64,000 nt of DNA from Pseudomonas segetis (GTDB taxonomy: Bacteria; Pseudomonadota; Gammaproteobacteria; Pseudomonadales; Pseudomonadaceae). Made by a program: the position numbers and the translations under genes. Below, one piece after another: positions 33,226 through 42,346 of the stretch (the stretch's first letter is position 1; each line of letters opens with the position of its first letter). The DNA lies in the NCBI RefSeq assembly GCF_900188155.1, contig NZ_FZOG01000002.1:511845-575844 (forward strand). Reading direction: 5' to 3'. The notes below the pieces were generated by a model. It was not told the origin of the DNA. It saw nothing but the letters and a program-made list of their open reading frames with translations, and ran no database searches.

Positions 33226-34275
33226 ATGACGACTCTGTTTGATCCAATCAAAATCGGCGACCTTGAACTCAACAACCGCATCATCATGGCTCCACTCACC
33301 CGCGCCCGTGCGGATGAGCGTCGCGTACCCAACGCCCTGATGGCCGAGTATTACGTGCAGCGCGCCAGCGCGGGCCTGATCATCTCGGAAGCCACCGCCG
33401 TCACGCCAATGGGCGTCGGTTATGCCAATACACCCGGCATCTGGTCCGATGAGCAGATCCGCGGCTGGAGCAACATTACCCAGGCGGTACACGCCAATGG
33501 CGGCAAGATTGTTCTGCAACTGTGGCATGTTGGCCGCATCTCGGATCCAAGCTTCCTTAACGGCGAAGCGCCCGTTGCGCCCAGTGCAATCGCGGCCAAA
33601 GGCCATGTAAGCCTGCTGCGACCACTGCGCGATTATCCAGTGCCACGCGCGCTGGAAACCGAAGAGCTCGATGACATTGTCGAAGCCTATCGCCAGGGTG
33701 CGGAAAACGCCAAGGCTGCGGGTTTTGACGGGGTGGAAATCCACGGCGCCAACGGCTATCTGCTCGATCAGTTCCTGCAAGACAGCACCAACAAGCGTAC
33801 CGACCGTTACGGCGGCTCGATTGAAAACCGTGCACGCCTGCTGCTCGAAGTGACTGATGCGGTCATCTCGGTCTGGGGTGCTGGCCGTGTTGGGGTTCAC
33901 CTGGCTCCTCGCGCCGACTCCCATGACATGGGCGACTCGCAACGCAGCGAAACCTTTACCTACGTAGCCTCCGAGCTTGGCAAGCGCGGTATTGCCTTTA
34001 TCTGTGCCCGTGAAAAAGCAGCAGACGACAGCCTGGCGCCAAGTCTCAAGCAAGCGTTTGGCGGCGTATTCATCGCCAACGAGCGCTTCACCAAAGAACA
34101 GTCCAACGAGTGGCTGGCAACGGGTAAGGCCGATGCCATTGCCTTCGGCGTGCCCTTTATTGCCAACCCGGACTTGCCTGCTCGCCTGCAAGCCGATGCG
34201 CCGCTCAATGAACCACAACCAGAGACGTTCTACGGTTCTGGCCCCGTAGGCTACATCGACTATCCTCGCCTGTAA
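33226..34275 (+). CDS. xenB: old yellow enzyme-family xenobiotic reductase XenB
   Basis: An FMN-dependent NAD(P)H oxidoreductase that reduces activated alkenes and nitro compounds. The 349-aa TIM barrel shows NRIIMAPLTRARADE (about residues 15-29), an EIHGANGYLLDQFL active-site segment with the catalytic His-Asn pair (about 181-194), and the conserved NxRTDxYGGS region. I start at ATG 33226 with GGAG nine bases upstream; the frame continues slightly upstream at 33211. A strong terminator ends the operon. Confidence 0.93.
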   Translation: MTTLFDPIKIGDLELNNRIIMAPLTRARADERRVPNALMAEYYVQRASAGLIISEATAVTPMGVGYANTPGIWSDEQIRGWSNITQAVHANGGKIVLQLWHVGRISDPSFLNGEAPVAPSAIAAKGHVSLLRPLRDYPVPRALETEELDDIVEAYRQGAENAKAAGFDGVEIHGANGYLLDQFLQDSTNKRTDRYGGSIENRARLLLEVTDAVISVWGAGRVGVHLAPRADSHDMGDSQRSETFTYVASELGKRGIAFICAREKAADDSLAPSLKQAFGGVFIANERFTKEQSNEWLATGKADAIAFGVPFIANPDLPARLQADAPLNEPQPETFYGSGPVGYIDYPRL

Positions 34276-34290
34276 TTTGCACAATCAGGT

Positions 34291-34322
34291 ACTAAAAAAC
34301 CCGCATCAGCGGGTTTTTTAGT
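34291..34322. terminator. bidirectional terminator after xenB
   Basis: ACTAAAAAACCCGC pairs perfectly with GCGGGTTTTTTAGT around an ATCA loop. Confidence 0.92.
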
Positions 34323-34336
34323 TCTACAGCCTGCAG

Positions 34337-35179
34337 TTATTTGGCGTCGATCTGATCCTGTAGATTACGGATCTGCGCCTGCAAAGTGCTGGTTGTACGG
34401 GTTACCTGGGCACGGAAGGCATCAAACTCGGCGGTGTTGTTCTTCGGCGCCGGGCGATTATCCAAAGTGCTCTTGAGCACCAGCAGCTCATCTTGCAGAT
34501 CATTAATGGCCTGGGTTGGGTTGCCCACCTTCTTCAGCGCCTGCACATCCGTATTGAGATCCTTGAGCTGGCCCGACAGTTTGGCTTGCTCGGCCACTGT
34601 GCTTTTCAGCTCCGTCTGGGCCCCGGCCAAGGTCGTTTGTTCAGCAGCCAGCGCCTTCAAGGTCTTGCTCAGCTCAGCGTTAGCCTCCTGCTGCGCCTTC
34701 AGCTCGCCGCTGACTTGCTCCAGGCGCTTGTTCAAATCACCTTGCTGCCCGCTGCTGCCTTGCTGTTGCTTGCTCAGTTCGGCCAGCTTGGCTTCCAGTT
34801 GCTTGACTTGCAGCTTGAGCGCTTCGCTGCCGGAGGTAACGGATGACTCGGTGGCGACCACCTTGCCGGAAATATCCTTGATTCGCCCGGCGGCTTCCTC
34901 GCTGATGCGCGCGAAGCTTTCCTGGGTGGCAACAAGTTGCTGCTCCATCAGGTTGATCTGCTGGAAACTCCACCAGCCAAGACCGGCGAAAGCAATCATC
35001 AGGGCGCCCACCAGCGCCCAGAGTGGCCCGGTACTGGCCGTTTTTACCGGTGCGGCGACACGATGTGGCGTCACTTCGGGCGCAGCGGCGCGGCGCGGCG
35101 CAACATATTCTTCTTCCTCACGCGTACCGACAGACAAGCTGGGCACATCATCAATTTCATCATTAGCATCGTTACGCAT
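34337..35179 (-). CDS. single-pass membrane coiled-coil protein
   Basis: A 280-aa protein with an acidic cytoplasmic N-terminus, one transmembrane helix (about residues 50-70, LWALVGALMIAFAGLGWW) and a long periplasmic helical domain (about 75-270). The domain is rich in Leu/Ala/Gln/Lys heptads, predicting a coiled coil. It has no known domain; structural or scaffold roles are plausible. The ATG at 35179 has AAGG upstream; a longer frame reaches 35272. The gene ends 14 bp past the xenB terminator. Confidence 0.72.
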   Translation of the reverse strand: MRNDANDEIDDVPSLSVGTREEEEYVAPRRAAAPEVTPHRVAAPVKTASTGPLWALVGALMIAFAGLGWWSFQQINLMEQQLVATQESFARISEEAAGRIKDISGKVVATESSVTSGSEALKLQVKQLEAKLAELSKQQQGSSGQQGDLNKRLEQVSGELKAQQEANAELSKTLKALAAEQTTLAGAQTELKSTVAEQAKLSGQLKDLNTDVQALKKVGNPTQAINDLQDELLVLKSTLDNRPAPKNNTAEFDAFRAQVTRTTSTLQAQIRNLQDQIDAK

Positions 35180-35544
35180 GGTTAAACCTTCAAACAAAAA
35201 ACACAGAAAGAGCTGCAAAGCCCTGGAGCAAAGCACCAGCCCTATGCTTTGCATGGCAGGGCAGGCAATCAACTGCCTGGCACTGGCTCGAGTGCCATGG
35301 GCAAACGACGGTTAGTATAACGACTCGCAGGGCTGTAGGCAGTTTTGCGCCAAGCCAGTGCATGCTGCACTGAAGCCGGTCAAATCCTCAGCAGATCGAC
35401 CCGCCAGAACCCGCACAGTTCCTCATTATGTGAACTGGTATGCACCTTGCAAAGATTCAAGCACAGCCAAACCGCCATGAATGCGGTGTCTGCCCGTACC
35501 AAGTTTCTAATCTAAAAGAATCTGACCGTTACGAGGGTGACCCT
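35180..35544. other. divergent intergenic region with a perfect dyad
   Basis: The 365-bp space between divergent genes contains CAGTGCATGCTGCACTG (35356-35372), a perfect dyad with 7-bp arms and a TGC centre, suitable as an operator. No RNA gene or further open frame is supported. Confidence 0.45.
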
Positions 35545-35838
35545 ATGGAGTTGAATAAAGCTGTGCTCGATTGCATGCAAAGCTTGCGTCGACGTCTGCG
35601 CGAGGAAATGTCGATTGATATTCGCCTTAGCCAGCCAGACGCCATTACGGCAATGCTCAGTGCCTGCCTCGACTCCAATAACGAAGAAACCCGCCTGCTG
35701 GGTCAAAAACTGGCAGGTTTCAGTGACACATCGCTTCCAGCCCCAGGCAAGGCGTTGCAGTCCGGTATAGTACCAATCCAGCCGAAAGAGCCCACCGGGT
35801 CATTGCGCATGTACCGTGGCCAGCGCGTTTACACCTGA
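35545..35838 (+). CDS. hypothetical 97-aa protein
   Basis: A small soluble protein with an N-terminal amphipathic helix (LNKAVLDCMQSLRRRLREEM) and a C-terminal basic tail ending MYRGQRVYT. No domain is recognised; it looks like a lineage-conserved Pseudomonas protein. The ATG at 35545 has GAGG nine bases upstream. It ends two bases before the convergent epimerase stop. Confidence 0.65.
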   Translation: MELNKAVLDCMQSLRRRLREEMSIDIRLSQPDAITAMLSACLDSNNEETRLLGQKLAGFSDTSLPAPGKALQSGIVPIQPKEPTGSLRMYRGQRVYT

Positions 35839-35839
35839 G

Positions 35840-36829
35840 TCATTCCTGCTGATGCTTCCACCACTGGCAAAACTCATCGAGCGCTGTCCACAGGCTAACT
35901 TGCGGATCGTAATCCAGTAATTCCCGTGCCCGGCTGATATCCAGTGAGAAATCCTTGGCCATCACCGCAACCCCCAGGCGGAACAACCCCGGTTCTGGCT
36001 GGCCAGGAATCAGCTTGCAAATGCCTTCGTTCAAAGTCGCTGCGCTGTAGGCAAGGCCATAGGGTATATGGCGCGTCACCTGGGCCAAGCCCATCTGGCG
36101 CAGCACATAGTTGACCACATCCCACAACGGTACCGGCGCGCCGTTACTGATGTTGTAGACCTTGCCCAGCGCAGGCCCAGCGGCCAGCAGGCAACTGAAC
36201 AAGGCATCATTGAGATTGTGCACGCTGGTAAAGTCGACCTTGTTCAAGCCGTTGCCGATAATCGACAGGCGGCCTTTGCCGTGCATCCTGATCAAACGCG
36301 GGAAAATACTGGTGTCACCAGCACCCGTAACGAAGCGTGGCCGCACGGCCAATACTTCAAGACCAAACTCCTGCGCACCAAACACCTGCTGCTCTGCCAG
36401 GTATTTGGTCTTGCCGTAATGATCAGAAAAGCGCTTGGGCACTTGCTCTTCGCTGATATTGACATGGGACTGGCCGTCGAAGTAAATCGAAGGAGAGGAT
36501 AAATGCACCAGGCGCCGCACATGCTTTTTCAAACAGGCTTCAATGATGTTTTCAGTGACAACCACATTGGCCTGGTGGAAGTGCTCGTACTTACCCCAGA
36601 CGCCCACCGCGCCTGCGCAATGCACCACGGCCTCAACATCATCACAGAGCGCCAGGGCTAATTGAGGATCGCTCAAGTCACCCTGGATAAACTCGGCACC
36701 ACGCTTGACCAAATGCGCAACGCCCTCGGGCCGGCGTCCATTGACTCTCACCTGCAAACCCTGCTCCAAGGCAAAGCGAGCAAAGCGTCCGCCAATAAAA
36801 CCGCTTGCGCCGGTCACGAGAATTTTCAT
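35840..36829 (-). CDS. NAD-dependent epimerase/dehydratase (3-beta-HSD-like SDR)
   Basis: A 329-aa extended SDR. The Rossmann signature GASGFIGG is at residues 7-14, an acidic cofactor-determining region follows, and YGKTKY (catalytic Tyr-Lys, about 139-144) with the upstream SSPSIYF serine completes the catalytic set. It most resembles 3-beta-hydroxysteroid dehydrogenase/isomerase-type proteins acting on sugars, sterols or hopanoid-like molecules; the substrate is unknown. The start follows GGGG/GTG-type ribosome-binding sequence. Confidence 0.85.
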   Translation of the reverse strand: MKILVTGASGFIGGRFARFALEQGLQVRVNGRRPEGVAHLVKRGAEFIQGDLSDPQLALALCDDVEAVVHCAGAVGVWGKYEHFHQANVVVTENIIEACLKKHVRRLVHLSSPSIYFDGQSHVNISEEQVPKRFSDHYGKTKYLAEQQVFGAQEFGLEVLAVRPRFVTGAGDTSIFPRLIRMHGKGRLSIIGNGLNKVDFTSVHNLNDALFSCLLAAGPALGKVYNISNGAPVPLWDVVNYVLRQMGLAQVTRHIPYGLAYSAATLNEGICKLIPGQPEPGLFRLGVAVMAKDFSLDISRARELLDYDPQVSLWTALDEFCQWWKHQQE

Positions 36830-37147
36830 TGAGCACCCCGGATTATTATCGACAGATGCTGCACTTTAGCAGCATGGCGTGCCTGATGGCCTGTCGGAAC
36901 ATGCCAGAATCACGTCTTTATAAGCCGTTCAGGTGCAGTAGGAAACCAAGCGCTGGCAAAGGCCAGTCAACGGCACCGGCAAACCTGAGGATAGAACCTG
37001 CGCCGCTGTGCTGAGCAGGGCATGGCGTGAGCGGTTTATGCACGCTTGTGAATGCGCGGACGGCTTATTTGCCGGAGGAAGGATATTGCATGAGTCTGCC
37101 GCACAGGCATCAGGACGCTGCATGAACAGCGCCCTGACAGGATCGAT
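36830..37147. other. intergenic region with a short ORF behind a strong ribosome-binding site
   Basis: No long open frame is supported. At 37090-37125 an 11-codon frame (MSLPHRHQDAA) begins six bases after GGAGGAAGG. It could be a truncated gene start or a leader peptide. Nothing else was recognised in the 318 bp. Confidence 0.35.
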
Positions 37148-37474
37148 CTAGGCCAATTTGGCAATCAGATCCTTGCGAGAAGGCGTCCAGACGCTAAGGA
37201 CGACGCCGGTCGTGTTTGAACTATTGGTAATGTTGTGCAGTTGGTTTGGATCGATGGTGATCGACTGCCCGGCATGCAGAGTGACAGTTTCACCTTCCGA
37301 CATAAAATCCAAAGAGCCGCTGACCACATAATTCACCTCTTCGTGGGGGTGCTGATGTGGCGTTGCGATAGCGCCGGCCGGAATTTCAAGCTCGGAAACA
37401 GTCAGGTCATCACTGTTGCTCAATATTTTGATGGTTACATCGCCAAATTTGATTTCATTGCCTAGATTGGCCAT
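37148..37474 (-). CDS. cupin domain protein
   Basis: A 108-aa single-domain cupin. The metal-binding motif 1, PHQHPHEEVNYVVSG (about residues 39-53), and the second motif around DPNQLHNI (about 75-82) contain the expected His/Glu ligands. Single-domain cupins bind a divalent metal and may act as small dioxygenases, isomerases or sensors. The substrate is not evident. The ATG at 37474 follows AGAGGG. Confidence 0.82.
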   Translation of the reverse strand: MANLGNEIKFGDVTIKILSNSDDLTVSELEIPAGAIATPHQHPHEEVNYVVSGSLDFMSEGETVTLHAGQSITIDPNQLHNITNSSNTTGVVLSVWTPSRKDLIAKLA

Positions 37475-37829
37475 AGATCCCTCTACTCTCGTCAGGTATT
37501 AATCGCTGCCTGAGTGTTTCCCCCAGGCAACCTCAAGCACGGTTCAATTGCCGCTCGCGTTGCGACTTGCGGCGAATACTTATTCATGTGCCGCTGTATT
37601 CGACGCGCGAAACACTAAACCATTACAAATCCCTCACCCGTAGGAAACGCCCTAAAAACCATCACGCAAGGGCTTATTACAATCATGAAGCGGCTCTTTT
37701 GACGCTCGCGCCCACACACACCGGCGTGACCTTATGCCCCCAACCCCCTAGTATCCTTTGTATGAAAGTGCGTGTTTCGGCAAGCCAGCCAAGGCGCCCC
37801 ACTCAATAATCGACAGAAAGGATGCTCGA
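37475..37829. other. intergenic region upstream of the flavoprotein gene
   Basis: This 355-bp stretch separates divergent genes. A weak TGCCTG/CAGGCA repeat lies at 37507-37529. The flavoprotein promoter should lie here, but no convincing -35/-10 pair was found and no gene is supported. Confidence 0.4.
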
Positions 37830-39173
37830 ATGTCAGATAAATTTGACGTCATTATCATTGGTGGAGGAAACGCCGGGTTTGGCGTTTCCTCGATCCTGGC
37901 CAAGGCCAACAAGACCATTGCCTTCATTGAACAGGCCGAGTTTGGAGGCACCTGTCCGAATCGCGGCTGCACGCCGAAAAAGGTTCTGGTCGCAGCGGCC
38001 AAGTCACTTGATGAAATTGGTAAAGCGGCTGGGCATGGCATCAGCGTTGGAGAACCAAGTATTGATTGGGCTGCACTGATCGCCCGTAAAGACCGGATGA
38101 TCGACTTTATTCCGGGGGCCATGAAAAGCCTGGCCGAAAAGCGTGGGCAGGTCTTCACCGGCCAGGGCAAGTTCGTTGGCAAAAACCGGGTTGAAGTGAA
38201 CGGGCAGGTCCTTGAAGCCGAGCACATCATCATCGCCACCGGTTCGAAAACCCGCCCACTGCCCATCCCAGGCGCCGAGTTGATGATCACCTCTGACGAG
38301 GTGCTTTCCAACAGCCAACCGCCCAAGGACGTGGTGTTTATCGGTGGAGGCGTGATCGCGCTGGAGTTCAGCCATGTGTATGCCCGCGCAGGCATTAACG
38401 TGACCATTGTTGAAGCTATGCCGCAGCTATTGCCGCGCCTTGATGCCGACGCCGTGGCCGCCCTGCAAGTCGCGACCGAGGCGCTTGGCATTGAGGTCAA
38501 AACCAGCGTCACTGTTGAAAAAATCAGCAAGGATGCAACAGGTCTGAACGTGCATATTCAACACCAGGGCAAAGCCTTGGTGCTCAAGGCGGACACAGTG
38601 GTCAACGGCGCCGGACGCGTCGCCAATATCGACGGCCTCGACCTCGAAGCGGCCGGGATTAGCCATGACGGCGCGCGTATCGAGGTCAATCCGAACTTCC
38701 AGTCGAGCTCCAACCCACATGTCTGGGTGGCTGGCGATGCCCTCGCTACTACGCCGCAGTTGTCGCCAGTGGCCACCTACGAGGGTCAGATTGTCGGCAA
38801 CAACATTCTCAGCAACGGCTCGACCAGCGACTACCGGGTACTGCCGACAGCCGTGTATACCATTCCGGCACTGAGCAGCGTTGGCCTGACTGAAAAAGAA
38901 GCTCGTGACTCGAAGGCCGCGATCGAAGTTGTCAGTAATGACATGGCGAACTGGTTTTCCAGCCAGAACGTGCTGGCCAAGCATGCCTGGGCAAAGGTAA
39001 TCGTCGATAAAGATACCGACCTGATTCTTGGCGCGCACATGCTCGGCCATCAAGGCGAAGAGTTGATCAACCTGATTGCACTGGCGATGCGCTTCAACAT
39101 CACCCGCACCCAACTAAAAGAACAGATTTATGCCTACCCGACCTTCAGCTCAGACTTGAAAAACTTGCTATAG
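37830..39173 (+). CDS. dihydrolipoamide dehydrogenase-like flavoprotein without the His-Glu dyad
   Basis: A 447-aa class I pyridine nucleotide-disulfide reductase. FAD-binding GGGNAGFG (residues 11-18), the redox pair Cys42-Cys47 (GTCPNRGC), an NAD-binding GGGVIALEF segment near 180 and a C-terminal dimer domain are seen. The expected C-terminal His-Pro-x-x-Ser-Glu becomes YPTFSS (Tyr436-Ser441), so the catalytic His and Glu are both lost. The active disulfide remains. Such proteins reduce small disulfides or quinones through altered mechanisms; true lipoamide dehydrogenase activity is unlikely. The start follows AAAGG; monocistronic with a terminator. Confidence 0.85.
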   Translation: MSDKFDVIIIGGGNAGFGVSSILAKANKTIAFIEQAEFGGTCPNRGCTPKKVLVAAAKSLDEIGKAAGHGISVGEPSIDWAALIARKDRMIDFIPGAMKSLAEKRGQVFTGQGKFVGKNRVEVNGQVLEAEHIIIATGSKTRPLPIPGAELMITSDEVLSNSQPPKDVVFIGGGVIALEFSHVYARAGINVTIVEAMPQLLPRLDADAVAALQVATEALGIEVKTSVTVEKISKDATGLNVHIQHQGKALVLKADTVVNGAGRVANIDGLDLEAAGISHDGARIEVNPNFQSSSNPHVWVAGDALATTPQLSPVATYEGQIVGNNILSNGSTSDYRVLPTAVYTIPALSSVGLTEKEARDSKAAIEVVSNDMANWFSSQNVLAKHAWAKVIVDKDTDLILGAHMLGHQGEELINLIALAMRFNITRTQLKEQIYAYPTFSSDLKNLL

Positions 39174-39191
39174 CAGGCGCCTATCAACCGT

Positions 39192-39217
39192 AAAAGCCAG
39201 GTCAAGGCCTGGCTTTT
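39192..39217. terminator. terminator after the flavoprotein gene
   Basis: AAAAGCCAGG pairs with CCTGGCTTTT (loop TCAAGG), followed by further T residues. Confidence 0.85.
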
Positions 39218-39271
39218 TTGTGCAATCTGCTAACCTCAACTAACTGACACCGGCTGTAAGGAGGCTGCTGC

Positions 39272-40330
39272 GTGACCAAGAACAAATGGATGATCTACGG
39301 TGCCAACGGCTATACCGGCCACCTGATTGCGGCGCAAGCTGTGGCCCAGGGAATGACGCCGATACTGGCGGGGCGAGACCCGGCGGCCATTCATGCGCTC
39401 GGCACCCTGCACAGTCTCAAATGCAGGGTTTTCGACCCTCAGCAACATGCGCAAGCGGCTCACGCCTTGCTTGATGTGGCGGTAGTCGCCAATTGTGCCG
39501 GCCCTTTCTCCGCCACCAGCGCAGCCATGATATCGGCGTGCCTGAGCAGCAAAAGCCATTACCTGGATATCACCGGCGAAATCAGCGTGTTCGAGGCGGC
39601 GTATGCCCGCGACCAACAAGCACGGGAAGCCGGCGTGGTACTTTGCCCCGGCGTTGGTTTTGATGTAATACCGACTGACTGCATTGCCGCTTGCCTGCAT
39701 CAAGCCATGCCTGACGCAACGCAACTGGCACTGGGCTTTGAAACCTCAAGCGGGCTATCACCCGGCACCGCCAAAACCACAATCGAAGGCTTGAGCCTGG
39801 GCGGAAAAATCCGCCGTGCCGGGGTTATTACCGATGTACCCCTGGGCTATAAGCGCCGCCAGATCGACTTTGGTCGTGGCACTAAAGCGGCAGTAACCAT
39901 TCCTTGGGGCGATGTTGCAACCGCCTATTACTCAACGGCAATCAATAATATCGAGGTCTACCTGCCCGCGCCCTCGGCCGTGGCGATTGCCATGTCATTA
40001 CTCAACCCAGTGCGTAGGCTTTTTGGCCTGAGCGCGGTCCAGAATGGCTTGAAGGGGTTGGTCGAAAAATTCATCAAGGGCCCCAGCGAAGAGCAGCGCA
40101 AGCGCCAGCGCACCTGGCTTTGGGGCGAAGTGCGCAACGACGCTGGCGAGATCAAGAGCGCCTCTTTGCAAACCGCCAACGGTTATGATGTGACAGTTCA
40201 TGGCGTGCTTCATTCGGTGCGACACCTGCTTGACTACCAAGGTGATGGAGGCTATTTCACTCCAACAAAATTGCTTGGTGCTCGCGTAATCGAACAATTG
40301 CCAGGCTCAGGCAAGATCACGATCAACTAG
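39272..40330 (+). CDS. saccharopine dehydrogenase/trans-acting enoyl reductase family protein (GTG start)
   Basis: A 352-aa NAD(P)-binding protein. The N-terminal Rossmann motif GANGYTGHLIA is at about residues 10-20. The family includes saccharopine dehydrogenases and mycobacterial trans-acting enoyl reductases; the particular substrate cannot be inferred. The start is GTG at 39272 with AAGGAGG seven bases upstream. It ends 13 bp from the convergent argP. Confidence 0.82.
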   Translation: MTKNKWMIYGANGYTGHLIAAQAVAQGMTPILAGRDPAAIHALGTLHSLKCRVFDPQQHAQAAHALLDVAVVANCAGPFSATSAAMISACLSSKSHYLDITGEISVFEAAYARDQQAREAGVVLCPGVGFDVIPTDCIAACLHQAMPDATQLALGFETSSGLSPGTAKTTIEGLSLGGKIRRAGVITDVPLGYKRRQIDFGRGTKAAVTIPWGDVATAYYSTAINNIEVYLPAPSAVAIAMSLLNPVRRLFGLSAVQNGLKGLVEKFIKGPSEEQRKRQRTWLWGEVRNDAGEIKSASLQTANGYDVTVHGVLHSVRHLLDYQGDGGYFTPTKLLGARVIEQLPGSGKITIN

Positions 40331-40342
40331 CCATACAGGGAC

Positions 40343-41233
40343 TTAAGGCGCAATCAAGCAAGCAGGCGCCGTGCCGAGCAAATGATCTGTAAGTTGGTTG
40401 AGCAACTCGCCACCATTGCGCCAATGATGCCAATACAGCGGCACATCAATTGGCTGCTGTGGCCTTAGCTCCACCAGCTCACCACTGGCCAACTCATTGA
40501 TCACTTGCTGCTCGGGCACCAAGCCCCAACCCAAACCCGCCTGGGCCATGCGCAGAAAACCTTCGGACGATGGACACAGGTGGTGCAAGAAGCCGCCCTC
40601 GACACCTTGTGCAGCCAGATACCGATGCTGCAGAAAATCATCTGGCCCAAACACTATAGCCGGCGCTTTGATCAATCCCTCGGCGCTCACCCCGCGGCTG
40701 AAATGTCGACGAATAAACGCAGGACTGGCCAAGGCCCGGTAACGCATCGCCCCCAGTGCGACACTGCGCGCTCCAGCCACCGGACGATCGGTGGCGCAAA
40801 CACAGCCAGCTACATCACCAGCACGCATGCGCTTGAGACCAACATCCTGATCCTCCACGACCAACTCCAGCAGCAAATGCTTGTCCGCACAGAACTGCCC
40901 AACCGCCCCCGCCCACCAGGTCGCCAAGCTGTCGGCATTCAAGGCAACCCGCAAACGCTCCGGCGTGCTGTTGTCATTCAGGCCTGGCACCTGCCCCTGC
41001 AAGTCACGCTCAAGCAGGCGCACTTGCTGAACATGATTGAGCAAGCGTCGGCCAACCTCCGTGGGTGTTGGCGGCGTTGCGCGCACCAATACCGGTTGAC
41101 CGACACGAGCCTCCAGCAACTTGACCCGCTGCGACACCGCAGACTGCGACAAGCCCAGCACTTGAGCGGCGCGCTCAAAGCCTGCCTGTTCAACCACCGC
41201 CGCCAAGGCCGCGAGTAATTTGTAATCGAACAA
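40343..41233 (-). CDS. argP: LysR-type regulator ArgP
   Basis: A 296-aa LysR-type transcription regulator. The N-terminal winged helix (residues 1-60, GFERAAQVLGLSQSAVSQRVKLLE) and the C-terminal periplasmic-binding-fold sensor domain are complete. ArgP activates the arginine/lysine exporter gene argO in response to arginine and represses with lysine. It lies divergent from the ACT-argO pair with a 92-bp gap, the usual arrangement for self- and target-gene control. Confidence 0.9.
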   Translation of the reverse strand: MFDYKLLAALAAVVEQAGFERAAQVLGLSQSAVSQRVKLLEARVGQPVLVRATPPTPTEVGRRLLNHVQQVRLLERDLQGQVPGLNDNSTPERLRVALNADSLATWWAGAVGQFCADKHLLLELVVEDQDVGLKRMRAGDVAGCVCATDRPVAGARSVALGAMRYRALASPAFIRRHFSRGVSAEGLIKAPAIVFGPDDFLQHRYLAAQGVEGGFLHHLCPSSEGFLRMAQAGLGWGLVPEQQVINELASGELVELRPQQPIDVPLYWHHWRNGGELLNQLTDHLLGTAPACLIAP

Positions 41234-41325
41234 ATCAGTTTTCCTAATGACGCATGAGCAAGATTGTTTTTCCTTATACAGCCAAAGCTATCAAACTGGC
41301 TATCCCAATCAAGAGGTAGCCGCTC

Positions 41326-41736
41326 ATGTCCGGCGAAACATCCTTGCCAACCTTGCTACGCAGCATGACACCCCGGTTAAACCCAGGCGTCTATGTGTTT
41401 TGCAGTATCGAGTCGCTGAAGCAGTTGGGTGACATCGAACCGCTAGGCAGCTTTCGTGAACGCGAAGGCCTCACGGTGATTATTTCCCAGGCCCAGGCGC
41501 AACAGCTCTCGCTCAAGACCGACTACATAGCAGCATGGCTGACCCTCGAGGTTCATTCCGCCTTGAGTGCCGTGGGCCTCACTGCCGCATTTGCCAATGC
41601 ACTGGCTGAACACGGCATCAGTTGCAATGTGATTGCCGGTTATTACCACGACCACATTTTTGTCGATGCCAGCCAAGGTCAACAGGCCTTGGCGGTCTTG
41701 CAACAACTGAGTCGACAAGCCGCTACACAGGAGTAA
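41326..41736 (+). CDS. ACT domain-containing protein
   Basis: A 136-aa protein of the Asp/aminotransferase-associated ACT-like family. It begins MSGETSLPTLLRSMTPRLNPGVYVFC and has beta strands typical of amino-acid-binding ACT domains (SLKTDYIAAWLTLEVHSAL, then FANALAEHGISCNVIAGYYHDHIFV). It probably binds an amino acid. It precedes argO by four bases, suggesting it reports amino-acid level or modifies exporter function. Confidence 0.82.
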   Translation: MSGETSLPTLLRSMTPRLNPGVYVFCSIESLKQLGDIEPLGSFREREGLTVIISQAQAQQLSLKTDYIAAWLTLEVHSALSAVGLTAAFANALAEHGISCNVIAGYYHDHIFVDASQGQQALAVLQQLSRQAATQE

Positions 41737-41740
41737 TCGC

Positions 41741-42346
41741 ATGTGGCAAAGCTATTCCAACGGACTGCTGGTGGCGATCGGCCTGATCATGGCCATTGGC
41801 GCGCAGAACGCCTTTATCCTCGCTCAAAGCCTGCGCCGTGAGCATCACCTGCCTGCCGCACTGTTATGCATTGCCTGTGATGCCGTTCTGGTTGCAGCCG
41901 GGGTATTTGGCCTGGCTGCAATTCTCAGCCAGAGCCCAACCTTGATGGGGATTGCCCGCTGGGGCGGTGCAGCCTTTCTACTTTGGTATGGCAGCCAGGC
42001 ATTGCGTCGCGCCTGGCGACCACAGGCGCTGGACCAACAGGGATCGCCCTTGCCGCGCTCGCTCAAGGCGGTGATTCTGGCAACACTCGCAGTCACCCTC
42101 CTCAACCCCCATGTGTACCTCGATACAGTGCTGCTGATTGGCTCACTCGGTGCGCAACAAAGCATGCCCGGTGCCTATGTGATGGGGGCGACAAGCGCTT
42201 CACTGCTGTGGTTCCTGAGCCTTGCACTTGGTGCCGCCTGGTTGGCGCCCTGGTTGGCCCGTCCCATTACCTGGCGCCTGATTGACCTGGGTGTTGCCCT
42301 GATGATGTTCAGTATTGCCTGGCAGCTGTTAAGCGAAGTGGTCTGA
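41741..42346 (+). CDS. argO: arginine/lysine exporter ArgO (LysE/YggA)
   Basis: A 201-aa inner-membrane LysE-family exporter with about six helices (first GLLVAIGLIMAIGAQNAFILAQ, about residues 6-27). It exports arginine or lysine to prevent toxic accumulation of peptide-derived basic amino acids. The first helix carries the GxQNAFI motif of the family. ATG 41741 has CAGGAG upstream. Transcription is likely under ArgP control, given the divergent gene. Confidence 0.9.
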   Translation: MWQSYSNGLLVAIGLIMAIGAQNAFILAQSLRREHHLPAALLCIACDAVLVAAGVFGLAAILSQSPTLMGIARWGGAAFLLWYGSQALRRAWRPQALDQQGSPLPRSLKAVILATLAVTLLNPHVYLDTVLLIGSLGAQQSMPGAYVMGATSASLLWFLSLALGAAWLAPWLARPITWRLIDLGVALMMFSIAWQLLSEVV

